Source: UBA1413 sp964552955 (GTDB lineage: Bacteria; Bacteroidota; Bacteroidia; Bacteroidales; Prolixibacteraceae). Taken from it: a stretch of DNA of 24,305 bases. The translations under genes were made by a program, and so were the position numbers. This document shows, piece by piece, positions 1 to 7,103 of this stretch. The notes under the pieces are model-generated. The model searched no databases. It saw only the letters and a list, made by a program, of their open reading frames with translations, and had not been told where the DNA came from. The stretch lies in the NCBI GenBank assembly GCA_964552955.1, contig CAZKIU010000051.1, forward strand, positions 1-24,305, written 5' to 3'. Each line of letters opens with the position of its first letter. Positions within the stretch are counted from its first letter, which is position 1.

Positions 1-1964
1 GCGTCACTGCCGGCGGAGGGGTCTCCTATTCCTGGCATGACGGCACCAAAGTGGTCGCCACCACCGCCACGATTAACATCACCACCCCGGCCACTTATAC
101 CGTGACGGTTTCCAGTTCAACCGGATGCACGGCTACCAAGGCCATTACCATCACCCAGGATAAAACAGCCCCGGTAGTGACCCTCACCAATCAGACCGGG
201 ACTACCGTGCTGTCAGCCACCACCCCGTCGGTCACTGTTATCGCCGGTGGAGGGATCTCCTACTCCTGGCATAACGGCACTCAGGTGGTAGCCACCACCG
301 CTGCCCTCACCATTACCGCCCCGGCCACTTACACCGTGACGGTGACCGGCTCCAACGGATGCACGTCCACCAAGGCCATCACCATCACCAGGGAGGCAGA
401 TACCCCGGCAGCACCTGTGGCCACTGTCACCCAGCCCGGATGTGGGGAGAGCGGCGGCTCCATTCAGTTTACCTCTCCGCTACCCGGAACCGGTTACTTC
501 TACAGCATTAATGGAACCGATTACACCAACACAACCGGATGGTTCTCCAATGTACCACAAGGGAGCTATAACCTCAGCGTGAAAAGCAGTGCCGGCATGG
601 TTTCACCCACCACACCTGTTACGATTCAACAAGCCCCTATTCAGCCGGCGGCTCCCACAGCTTCCGTCACCCAGCAGCCCTCTTGTGCTGTAAATACAGG
701 CACCATCGTAGTCACCTCACCTGCTGGAGGGTCGGGGTATACCTACAGCATTGACGGGGTCAGTTACGGCACTGCCTCCACCTTTTCCGGACTGGTTTCA
801 GGAAGTTACCAGGTGACGGTCCGATACGGTGCCACAGGATGCATTTCCCCTGCTACCGCTCTGACCGTCAATCCAGTACCTGACGACAACGTACAGCCCG
901 TGTTCCCCACCTTCGGGCCGTATTCCGAAGGATCGGCTTCGGTGGTACTCCCCGTGGTCTCAGACAATGGTATCCGCGGAAGCTGGTCCCCTGCCACGGT
1001 ATCCACCGCCACACCGGGATCCTTCCTTTATACTTTTACACCCGACCCGGGACAGTGTGCCACGATACTGACCGTCACCATTAAGATCCTTGTGGTGGAG
1101 GTGACAGGCGAGACCCAATTGAGAAGGATGATCTCTTCAGGAAGCGATGACGTGGAAGAAACCTCCAGGGGCACGGTGGTGATCAATAGTCCCGATATCG
1201 AGCTGGTTTATGACAATTTCCTCACTGGCAACCAGATGGTGGGATTCAGGTTTAACAACATCACCATTCCTGCCGGGGCTACCATCACCAGGGCCTATAT
1301 CCAGTTTTCCGTGGCCGAAACCACCTATGGTACGACCTCTCTCAGGATTTACGGGCAGAAATCAGAGCATGCGGGAGTTTTCACCACTGCAAGAAGGGGT
1401 GTTTCGAAGCGACCCCGGACCACAGCCTCCGTAGCCTGGAGTCCCACGCCCAGTGGTGGGTCAGCCGTTGGCAGCCGGGGTGTTGGCCAGCAGACTCCCG
1501 ACCTGGCCCCGCTTATGCAGGAGATCCTCAGCCTCTCAGGATGGCAGCCCGGGAACAGCATGGCCTTTATCATCAACGGCTACGGAAAGAGAAATGCCGT
1601 GGCTTATGAAGGTTCAAAGACCAATGCGGCAGAACTGGTTGTGGAGTACATTGAACCAGCCGCGACGGCCTCTGCCACCCTGGTGACCAAGAAAGCACTC
1701 CTCCCCACCGCAGCAGGCCAGGAAGCCGGGCTGACCTGTTACCCGGTGCCCTTCGGCGAAACCCTCCACATCAACATCCTGCAGGGAACGCAGGAACAGC
1801 CCAGGATGATGGGGCTCTTTGACCTCTCGGGCAGAAAGGTTAAAAGTCTGGACCACACGGCCACTACCCAAAGTGTGGCAACGGGTGACCTTCCCCCCGG
1901 AGTTTATCTCCTGCGGATGGTGACGGATAAGAACGAGATCGTCAAAAAGATCATCAAACAGTAA
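1..1964 (+). CDS. T9SS-secreted repeat protein (3' part; 5' end outside window)
   Basis: The frame is open from base 3 to the stop at 1964, so the true start lies upstream; the GTG at 51 is only an internal Val codon. The visible part begins with two copies of a 78-residue (234-bp) Ig-like repeat, with GGGVSYSWHDGT near base 15 and GGGISYSWHNGT near base 249. Each ends in a conserved TYTVTV...GCT.TKAITIT block. Two SprB-repeat-like modules follow (about 403-640 and 643-885), each with a Cys, a Y-x-Y/F-S-I-[ND]-G core and a GSY-x-[VL]-[TS]-V strand. A beta-rich module (about 1096-1653, FRFNNITIPAGATITRAYIQF) resembles extracellular galactose-binding/DNRLRE-like domains. The last ~80 residues (about 1723-1961) form a type A T9SS sorting domain: YPVPF, DLSGRKV, LPPGVYLLRM and a Lys-rich end. 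Inference: exported through the outer membrane and surface-attached or released, as an adhesin or polymer-binding protein. The ligand cannot be read from the sequence. Confidence 0.85.
   Translation, partial: VTAGGGVSYSWHDGTKVVATTATINITTPATYTVTVSSSTGCTATKAITITQDKTAPVVTLTNQTGTTVLSATTPSVTVIAGGGISYSWHNGTQVVATTAALTITAPATYTVTVTGSNGCTSTKAITITREADTPAAPVATVTQPGCGESGGSIQFTSPLPGTGYFYSINGTDYTNTTGWFSNVPQGSYNLSVKSSAGMVSPTTPVTIQQAPIQPAAPTASVTQQPSCAVNTGTIVVTSPAGGSGYTYSIDGVSYGTASTFSGLVSGSYQVTVRYGATGCISPATALTVNPVPDDNVQPVFPTFGPYSEGSASVVLPVVSDNGIRGSWSPATVSTATPGSFLYTFTPDPGQCATILTVTIKILVVEVTGETQLRRMISSGSDDVEETSRGTVVINSPDIELVYDNFLTGNQMVGFRFNNITIPAGATITRAYIQFSVAETTYGTTSLRIYGQKSEHAGVFTTARRGVSKRPRTTASVAWSPTPSGGSAVGSRGVGQQTPDLAPLMQEILSLSGWQPGNSMAFIINGYGKRNAVAYEGSKTNAAELVVEYIEPAATASATLVTKKALLPTAAGQEAGLTCYPVPFGETLHINILQGTQEQPRMMGLFDLSGRKVKSLDHTATTQSVATGDLPPGVYLLRMVTDKNEIVKKIIKQ
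3..404 (+). repeat. Tandem 234-bp (78-aa) Ig-like repeat, two copies visible
   Basis: The block at 9-20 (gccggcggaggg) recurs at 243-254 (gccggtggaggg). The following ~160 bp stay aligned in frame, giving a 234-bp period. The first copy is cut by the window edge and the second ends near base 400, so more copies may lie upstream. Differences between copies are mostly synonymous or conservative, which fits duplication of a secreted-protein module under selection. Confidence 0.8.
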
Positions 1965-2036
1965 CCTTACTGAACGTCATACCCCGACGGTCAGAGCACG
2001 ATGCACAGAAGTGCGTCACTCCAATCATCGGGCAAC

Positions 2037-2066
2037 TACCTTTCAGGCAACACAGCCTGAAAGGTA
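2037..2066. other. Perfect 12-bp inverted repeat, 6-nt loop
   Basis: The left arm at 2037-2048 (taccttt caggc) pairs with the right arm at 2055-2066 (gcctgaaaggta) around the loop aacaca. It lies 73 bp after the stop of the T9SS gene. Neither strand has a T-tract after it, so it is not a classical intrinsic terminator. It could be a 3'-end stability hairpin or a protein-binding dyad. Confidence 0.6.
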
Positions 2067-2124
2067 AGAATGGGACGACAGGAAGATCGGTATAATGATC
2101 ATCAGGCCATTACCTTTCACCCTC

Positions 2125-2176
2125 TTCGGGCTGGTTCCTCTGTTTTTGCAGGAGGAATCAGCCCGAACTGTTTTTT
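2125..2176 (+). terminator. Rho-independent terminator of the T9SS repeat-protein gene
   Basis: A 16-bp stem (2125-2140 with 2152-2167, one G-U pair, outer sequence ttcgggctg/cagcccgaa) encloses an 11-nt loop. After a 3-nt spacer comes a run of six T (2171-2176). It lies about 160 bp after the stop codon at 1964 on the same strand and should isolate the kinase gene from upstream transcription. Confidence 0.85.
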
Positions 2177-2526
2177 GCCTCCAATAAAAACAGACTCCTT
2201 ATTCACATAAAATGTCTGAAAATTTAGTATATTGTAGGATCAAATCATGCCGCAATGACCAAAATCCATTCTCTGTGGCAGTTGAATATTCTGAACGTTG
2301 CATCCTTCTGTTCTGTTCTCATGTCGGAACCGATCTGTTCGGGGGGCGATTTAAAGCGTTCACTCCGGTAAAAAACGCATCATCCTCGGGGGATGATTAT
2401 GTCAGATCCTATGCTATGATCCTGAACTGGTATCAGGTGTCCCTGTAAAAACCAAACCCTCCGGGGCCGGGTTGCTCCTGGCTCTTTCCTCCAAGTCCAC
2501 CTTATCGCTTTTAATCCCTCCTGTGA

Positions 2527-5500
2527 ATGATGGAACCTGCAAGCAGCTCCCCCTCCCCCATCAGAGGCCCGGTATGGAAAGAGCAACCCCTGAACTTCAA
2601 GAAGACCCTTTCCAGAGTCTTTCTGAACTGGCCTTGGTTTCTCCTCTCGTTACTCCTTTTCCTGTTTCTGGCCTTTCTGGTCAACCATCTGGCCCGTCCT
2701 GTCTATGAGGCCCGTACCACCCTGCTCTTTGAAACCGACAGGATTCCCACCACCGGCAATGAGGCGTTGGGCAGCGATGTATTCCAGGGGCTGGGCAGGG
2801 TCGGCAGCATGCGCAATATCTATGACCAGTCGGTGATGCTTGTTTCCACCCCCCTGGTGGAGAAAGCCCTCCATGAACTGGGTTTTGAGGTTAGTTATTA
2901 TGCCCTGGATCGCAAGGGGGCCGTGGAGATCTATCGGGAGGCCCCCTTCACGGTACTCCCGGACAAGCATCATGTACAGCCTGCGGGATTGCGTTTTGAC
3001 CTGGAAATCACCCCCAGAGGCCAATACCTGCTCACCGCGCATGGAAAAGAAATCCCGCTCTTTGACTATTCCAGGCCCGGAATCCGGGGCGTCGCCCCGG
3101 AGATCCATCTTTCAGACACTTATGATCCCGGCTCCCTGATCGAATCCCCCTGGTACGCCTTTACCCTTACCCCCGTGGAGGACAGCAATCCCCAGTTAGG
3201 GCAGAAATACAGGTTTGTCCTGCACACCCCACAACAACTGGTAGAGCAGTATAAAGAGCAGTTGAAAGCCGACATTCCGGAGGAGAAAAGCTCTATTGTG
3301 GAGCTTTCGGTGAGCGGGAATAATATTGCCAAAGCCATCGATTTTCTCGACAAGCTCACCCAGGTTTACCAGGAGGATAACCTGGCCAGAAAAAACAACA
3401 ACGCCTCGCGGACCATCGATTTCATCAGCGAACAGCTTCAAACCATGTCCGACTCGCTGATGATTTCCCAGAATGAACTGCAGCAGTTCAGGGCCAGAAC
3501 CCAGGTGATGGATCTTTCCCTGCAGACGCCCATCCTTCTGGAACAGATGAACACCCTTGATCAGGAGAAGATGGTTCTGGAAACCAAAAACAAATATTAC
3601 GCTTATCTGAAGGAGTACATCGGCAGCAATCAGGATCTGGAATCGATCATAGCCCCCTCTGCCATGGGGGTGGATGATCCTCTTCTGAACAACCTGGTGA
3701 TGGAGCTTAACCGGCTGGTGGTCACCAAATCAAGCCTGCCTTCCATTCGCAACTCCGACCATCCCCAGTTAAAGTCTATCAACTCCCAGATTGAACAGAT
3801 CAAAAGCACTCTACTTGAGAATGCCAACAATATTCTAACCCAGTCGCAGATCTCCCTGGCTGACCTCAATGCCAGGCTGAGGATTGCACAGGCCAGGGTC
3901 AATGCCCTGCCTGCCACCGAAAGAAATTATGTCAACATCGAAAGGAAATACAAACTGAACAACGAAATCCTCACCTTTCTCCTCCAGAAATTCTCAGAAG
4001 CCCAAATTGCCAAAGCCTCTAACCTTCCAGACAGCCAGGTGATCGAACCGGCCTATTTCTGGAAGATGGTCTTCCCCAAACGGCAAATGAATTACCTGTT
4101 TGCCCTGGTTCTGGCCTTTCTGGTTCCCCTGTTCATTTTATATCTCAAGGATTACTTCAGTGACATCGTCAATTCGGAAGAAGATATCAGGGCTATCACC
4201 GCTTTGCCCATTTTGGGCAACATCTATCGCAATAAAAAGGCGAACAACACCATTACCCTGGTGCTTGACAAGCCCAACTCGCCGGCCAGTGAACTGTACC
4301 GGGCGATCAGGGGCAAGCTGAGCCTGATCACCGCCGATCGCAGGACCCCCGTAATCGCGGTCACATCGACCTTCCCCAACGAGGGAAAGACCTATAATGC
4401 CATCAACATAGCCTCCTCTTTTGCCCTGATGAAAAGAAAGACGGTACTGGTCGATTTTGACCTGCGCAACTCGGTCTTCGGGGAGATTTTCGGAATTCCT
4501 GGCGACAAGGGACTGATCAGTTATATCAAAGGGGAGTGTTCCCTGGAGGAAATCACCTTTCCCTCCAAACATCCCATGCTGGATCTGATCCCTGCAGGCC
4601 CCAAGCCCCCCGATCCGGGAGATATTCTGGCCGGTGAAAACATCATGCGTCTTCTGCAGGAATTGAGAGAGAAATACGAGATGGTGATCATCGATAATCT
4701 GCCAGTCGGGTTAGTTGCCGATCTTTTCCAGCTCAGAGAGGAGATCGATGCCACGGTTTTTGTCGTCAGGCATGGCTTTACCCGCCGTTCCACCTTCAGG
4801 AAAGCCCTGGCCGATGTAGCTATCCATCGAATGAAGAATGTAGGGATCCTGGTCAACGGGATTGAAGTCAACAAGGAGTTGTTTGGTTACGGATACAACC
4901 ACGATTACATTTATGGTTATGGTGAGAAAAACGGGCAAAGGAGAAGGAGGAACCCCAGGCACGATGACAAAGGGGCAACACCGTTACGGGCAGCAGGCGG
5001 GGAGAATATATTGAACATCTCCGGGTCGCCCGGATCAACACCAGAGAAGGACAGGATGTGGGGCCGCATCAGGAACAGTTTCCTTTCCGGAAGCCGCAAT
5101 CTGTTGATCATGATCTCCTTTGCCATCATCCTGATGGTCCTGCTCATCGTCACATTTGTCGATAAAGAGACAGGTCATGCCGAGGAGAGGTGCAGGATAA
5201 TCCCGGCCGCTGTTGTTCCTGCCAGGAACAGCGACCTCCTCCCTGCCATTGCGCCGCACCAGGCTTCTATAGCTCCAGTAGAAGAAATAACGGTTCACCC
5301 CGCGCAGAACGGCATCATCAGAAGAGCTCCTCAAAAAGGAGTCTATTATGTCGTGGCCAGAAGTCTTGAGAACCAGCAAAAAGCAGAGGAATACGCCCAA
5401 AGCATGCTGTCGGAGGGGTACCAACCCCGCATATTGGGGAAGATCGGGAAGTACTACTTTGTAGCGCTGGATACTTTTCTGAAGAAAAAGGAAGCTTTTT

Positions 5501-5565
5501 CTGCGGTGCAACGGCTCAGGGAGAGCAACGTGGCCGGGGAGGCATGGGTTTATTTCCATCCCTGA
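2527..5565 (+). CDS. BY-type tyrosine autokinase / polysaccharide co-polymerase with C-terminal TM and SPOR domain
   Basis: 1012 residues, about 200 more than the usual family length. TM1 spans about 34-55, then a periplasmic Wzz-like domain, coiled coil (about 295-330 and 400-460), a GNVR-type region (about 455-535) and TM2 (about 523-540). The cytoplasmic kinase shows E589-x2-R592-x2-R595 (the oligomerisation ExxRxxR motif), Walker A STFPNEGKT at 614-622 (K621), Walker A' VDFDLR (D643, D645) and Walker B VIID (D723). A Tyr cluster at Y788, 790, 794, 796 and 798 is the expected autophosphorylation tail. Unusually, the chain continues through a basic linker, a third TM (about 858-878) and a SPOR domain (about 936-1010). 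The topology works: N-terminus in, Wzz out, kinase in, SPOR out. The family controls export and chain length of capsule/exopolysaccharide. No Wza or glycosyltransferase genes are adjacent. ATG codons at 2527 and 2530 are equally possible starts. Confidence 0.92.
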   Translation: MMEPASSSPSPIRGPVWKEQPLNFKKTLSRVFLNWPWFLLSLLLFLFLAFLVNHLARPVYEARTTLLFETDRIPTTGNEALGSDVFQGLGRVGSMRNIYDQSVMLVSTPLVEKALHELGFEVSYYALDRKGAVEIYREAPFTVLPDKHHVQPAGLRFDLEITPRGQYLLTAHGKEIPLFDYSRPGIRGVAPEIHLSDTYDPGSLIESPWYAFTLTPVEDSNPQLGQKYRFVLHTPQQLVEQYKEQLKADIPEEKSSIVELSVSGNNIAKAIDFLDKLTQVYQEDNLARKNNNASRTIDFISEQLQTMSDSLMISQNELQQFRARTQVMDLSLQTPILLEQMNTLDQEKMVLETKNKYYAYLKEYIGSNQDLESIIAPSAMGVDDPLLNNLVMELNRLVVTKSSLPSIRNSDHPQLKSINSQIEQIKSTLLENANNILTQSQISLADLNARLRIAQARVNALPATERNYVNIERKYKLNNEILTFLLQKFSEAQIAKASNLPDSQVIEPAYFWKMVFPKRQMNYLFALVLAFLVPLFILYLKDYFSDIVNSEEDIRAITALPILGNIYRNKKANNTITLVLDKPNSPASELYRAIRGKLSLITADRRTPVIAVTSTFPNEGKTYNAINIASSFALMKRKTVLVDFDLRNSVFGEIFGIPGDKGLISYIKGECSLEEITFPSKHPMLDLIPAGPKPPDPGDILAGENIMRLLQELREKYEMVIIDNLPVGLVADLFQLREEIDATVFVVRHGFTRRSTFRKALADVAIHRMKNVGILVNGIEVNKELFGYGYNHDYIYGYGEKNGQRRRRNPRHDDKGATPLRAAGGENILNISGSPGSTPEKDRMWGRIRNSFLSGSRNLLIMISFAIILMVLLIVTFVDKETGHAEERCRIIPAAVVPARNSDLLPAIAPHQASIAPVEEITVHPAQNGIIRRAPQKGVYYVVARSLENQQKAEEYAQSMLSEGYQPRILGKIGKYYFVALDTFLKKKEAFSAVQRLRESNVAGEAWVYFHP

Positions 5566-5581
5566 GGTCCAAAAAGAAAAG

Positions 5582-5668
5582 CGGAGAGAGAGGGATTCGA
5601 ACCCCCGGTCCCCGCAAAGGGACAACGGTTTTCAAGACCGCCGCAATCGACCACTCTGCCATCTCTCC
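5582..5668 (-). tRNA. tRNA-Ser (anticodon UGA)
   Basis: Read on the minus strand, the 87-nt molecule starts GGAGAGA at 5668 and closes with TCTCTCC plus discriminator G at 5582. The anticodon loop is CTTGAAA (anticodon TGA, reading UCA). A long variable arm (TTGTCCCTTTGCGGGGAC region) marks class II tRNA-Ser. The T-arm is GGGGG-TTCGAAT-CCCTC. The 3' CCA is not encoded, so a CCA-adding enzyme is required; one is encoded at 16243-17688. It converges with the kinase gene, 16 bp away. Confidence 0.95.
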
Positions 5669-5697
5669 TGGTCGCACCCGATCTTCGGAGTGCGCGA

Positions 5698-5705
5698 CAA
5701 AAGTA
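5698..5705 (-). promoter_or_regulatory. Candidate -7 box (TACTTTTG) for tRNA-Ser
   Basis: On the minus strand this matches the Bacteroidota -7 consensus TAnnTTTG at all six fixed positions. It lies about 30 bp before the tRNA 5' end. No TTTG is visible at the -33 distance. Transcription would start near 5691 and leave a short 5' leader for RNase P to remove. Confidence 0.45.
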
Positions 5706-5781
5706 TAAATATTTCCCAGATTCTGAATACGCCGACCTTCCGATATTCTCATATTTCGGAAAGGATTCCAGACTCCAGACT

Positions 5782-6585
5782 CTATTTCAGTATTTCCGCC
5801 GGGATCTCAGTGATGGGTGTGATCTCTACGCTCTTGACGAAGAGTTCCCCGCCTTCTGACTGGATCTGGATTCTGCCCCCGGTGAGCGGCTGAATGGACC
5901 CGTTTTCTTCCACACCGGTATTTTTGTTGACCATGACGGTAACGCCATTGACCATATGGACGGTGGTTTGCCCGACACTGTAGAGGTCGACGGTATTCCA
6001 TTCACCCAGGGGTCGTTCGGCATCGCTTCTTTTCTTCACGGAGGTTCCGTTGCGGCTGGCGCCAAAGGCGACGGCCGGGGTTTCCGGTCTGAAGACGTAG
6101 TTCCCGGTGGAATCGTCCTTCAAGGCTTCCGTCTCACATACTGTATTGTTCATCAGGTAGGTATCGCCCAGGTTGTCGTGCATCAACTGGCATTCGATGT
6201 TGGTCATCCAGGTCCCGAAGGCGGCACCGAAATCGCCGAAACTGTGGTAGAGCAGACCGCTGTTGCGCGAGGTATAGACCGTATCGCCCCAGCGGAAGAC
6301 CAGCCGGAGGTGGTAATTGGAGAAGCTCTCCCGGGTGGCCAGGGAACCATTGACTTCTCCTGAAATCCGGATCACCTTGGTTCCGCCATCGTCGACGACA
6401 GAGAAGACCTTTTCGGAGGTGGCTACGGCAGCCAGTGAGTCGAATCCAGTCAGGGGTGATCCCAGGAAGGTCTCCCAGTTGTCGAGGTTTTCCCCGTTGA
6501 AGAGAGCCCTGGTTTCAGGTTCGGGGGCACAGGATGCCAGCACCACCAGGGCCAGCAGGGTAAAGATAATGGAGCGTTTTTTCAT
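5782..6585 (-). CDS. DUF1080 / 3-keto-disaccharide hydrolase-family lipoprotein
   Basis: 267 residues from the ATG at 6585. A further in-frame ATG lies 11 codons upstream, but only the inner start places a signal peptide directly at the N-terminus (MKKRSIIFTLLALVVLASC, lipobox LASC, lipidated Cys19). Right after it comes the family-typical LFNGENLDNWE motif, followed by a concanavalin/LamG-like beta-sandwich with conserved Trp, Gly and Asn positions (e.g. EWNTVDLYSVGQTTVHMVNG). DUF1080 (PF06439) members act on or bind oxidised or ordinary carbohydrates; some are 3-keto-glucoside hydrolases. The substrate here is unknown and no polysaccharide utilisation locus (SusC/SusD) is nearby. Probably an outer-membrane or periplasmic lipoprotein. 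A short hairpin (6630-6646, cccgga/tccggg) lies 45 bp upstream. It is followed on the same strand by tRNA-Ser. Confidence 0.85.
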   Translation of the reverse strand: MKKRSIIFTLLALVVLASCAPEPETRALFNGENLDNWETFLGSPLTGFDSLAAVATSEKVFSVVDDGGTKVIRISGEVNGSLATRESFSNYHLRLVFRWGDTVYTSRNSGLLYHSFGDFGAAFGTWMTNIECQLMHDNLGDTYLMNNTVCETEALKDDSTGNYVFRPETPAVAFGASRNGTSVKKRSDAERPLGEWNTVDLYSVGQTTVHMVNGVTVMVNKNTGVEENGSIQPLTGGRIQIQSEGGELFVKSVEITPITEIPAEILK

Positions 6586-6674
6586 TGCTGTTATGGTTTT
6601 TAATTTACTGTTCAACACGTTAGTTGTTTCCCGGATCGTTTCCGGGGGATTCCCTTCTCCTGGTGCAATTATAA

Positions 6675-6706
6675 AGAAAACTGCCCTTTTTCAAGAGCAG
6701 TTTTCT
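6675..6706 (-). terminator. Intrinsic terminator after the small HTH gene (possibly bidirectional)
   Basis: A perfect 10-bp stem (agaaaactgc at 6675-6684 with gcagttttct at 6697-6706) encloses a 12-nt loop. On the minus strand the 3' arm runs into TTTTCTTTAT. It sits 25 bp after the stop of the small HTH gene at 6732, where a terminator is expected. The A-rich 5' arm means it could also work on the plus strand. Confidence 0.7.
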
Positions 6707-6731
6707 GCTGTAGATCCTATTTTTTTCTGGT

Positions 6732-6986
6732 TTATGCGGGTTGGGTGGCAATGAGTTGCTGTGCGCGTTCAAGGATGGCTGTATCATCGAGGAGAACGAT
6801 TCCGCCATTGGGCCCCGGTTCGATATGAATTCCAACAGAAGTCCCGTGGTCGTAGTTAGCGCCCCCGAAGTAATTTCTGACGGTTTCTTCAGTAACTTCG
6901 AATTCTTTCGCCAGTTGCCTGATAGAACCGTCAGGAAGACTGTCCTTGATCTTGCGCAACTCATTGAAGGTGATTTTCCGCTCCAT
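6732..6986 (-). CDS. Small HTH-containing conserved protein
   Basis: 84 residues. The N-terminal half reads as a helix-turn-helix: KITFNELRKIKDSLPDGS, then IRQLAKEFEVTEETVRNYFG, where LAKEFEVTEETVRNYF is a typical sigma/transposase-like recognition unit. The C-terminal half is a short conserved segment (VGIHIEPGPNGG-IVLLDD) ending in a helix. I recall similar short proteins as common conserved hypotheticals in Bacteroidota, but no specific target is known to me. The ATG at 6986 follows an AT-rich leader with two promoter-like motifs, and a terminator follows the stop. It is therefore probably a single-gene transcript. A DNA-binding regulatory role is inferred from the HTH alone. Confidence 0.8.
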   Translation of the reverse strand: MERKITFNELRKIKDSLPDGSIRQLAKEFEVTEETVRNYFGGANYDHGTSVGIHIEPGPNGGIVLLDDTAILERAQQLIATQPA

Positions 6987-7027
6987 AGCCGTAAAGTTTT
7001 ATGTGTTGTTAATACTTTATAAAAACC

Positions 7028-7059
7028 TAAAGATAACCTTTAAATAAGATTAAATCAAC
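7028..7059 (-). promoter_or_regulatory. Candidate promoter (proximal) of the small HTH gene
   Basis: On the minus strand GTTG (7059-7056) is followed after exactly 20 nt by TATCTTTA (7035-7028), close to TTTG-N19/20-TAnnTTTG. The predicted start near 7021 gives a leader of about 35 nt before the ATG at 6986. Confidence 0.4.
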
Positions 7060-7061
7060 GA

Positions 7062-7093
7062 CAAAGATAATTTTTAGCGTTCTTTTTAACAAC
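7062..7093 (-). promoter_or_regulatory. Candidate promoter (distal) of the small HTH gene
   Basis: GTTG (7093-7090), 20-nt spacer, then TATCTTTG (7069-7062), a full match to the -7 consensus TAnnTTTG. It repeats the architecture of the proximal motif 34 bp upstream of it. Both lie in the 117-bp AT-rich gap after the stop of the GH3 gene. Confidence 0.45.
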
Positions 7094-7103
7094 TTTTATA
7101 CCT

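Larger units (their letters stand above)
1965..2526. other. Intergenic region, 562 bp, with two hairpins and no supported gene
   Basis: This stretch separates the T9SS protein from the tyrosine kinase. It holds a 12-bp perfect hairpin (2037-2066), a strong terminator (2125-2176) and a small 7-bp hairpin (2379-2397, atcatcc/ggatgat) in the putative kinase leader. A 78-codon open frame at 2212-2448 resembles no protein I know and is probably chance. I find no convincing -33/-7 pair before the kinase, so its promoter is unresolved. Confidence 0.6.

Noticed and set aside
2212..2448. Possible 78-codon gene between the T9SS protein and the kinase
   Set aside because: No family resemblance, no clear promoter, odd composition (many Cys/Ser); it probably reflects chance in an otherwise untranslated leader.
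5738..5761. ttccga/tcggaa inverted repeat after the DUF1080 gene as a terminator
   Set aside because: Only six paired bases before a bulge and no T-tract following on the minus strand.
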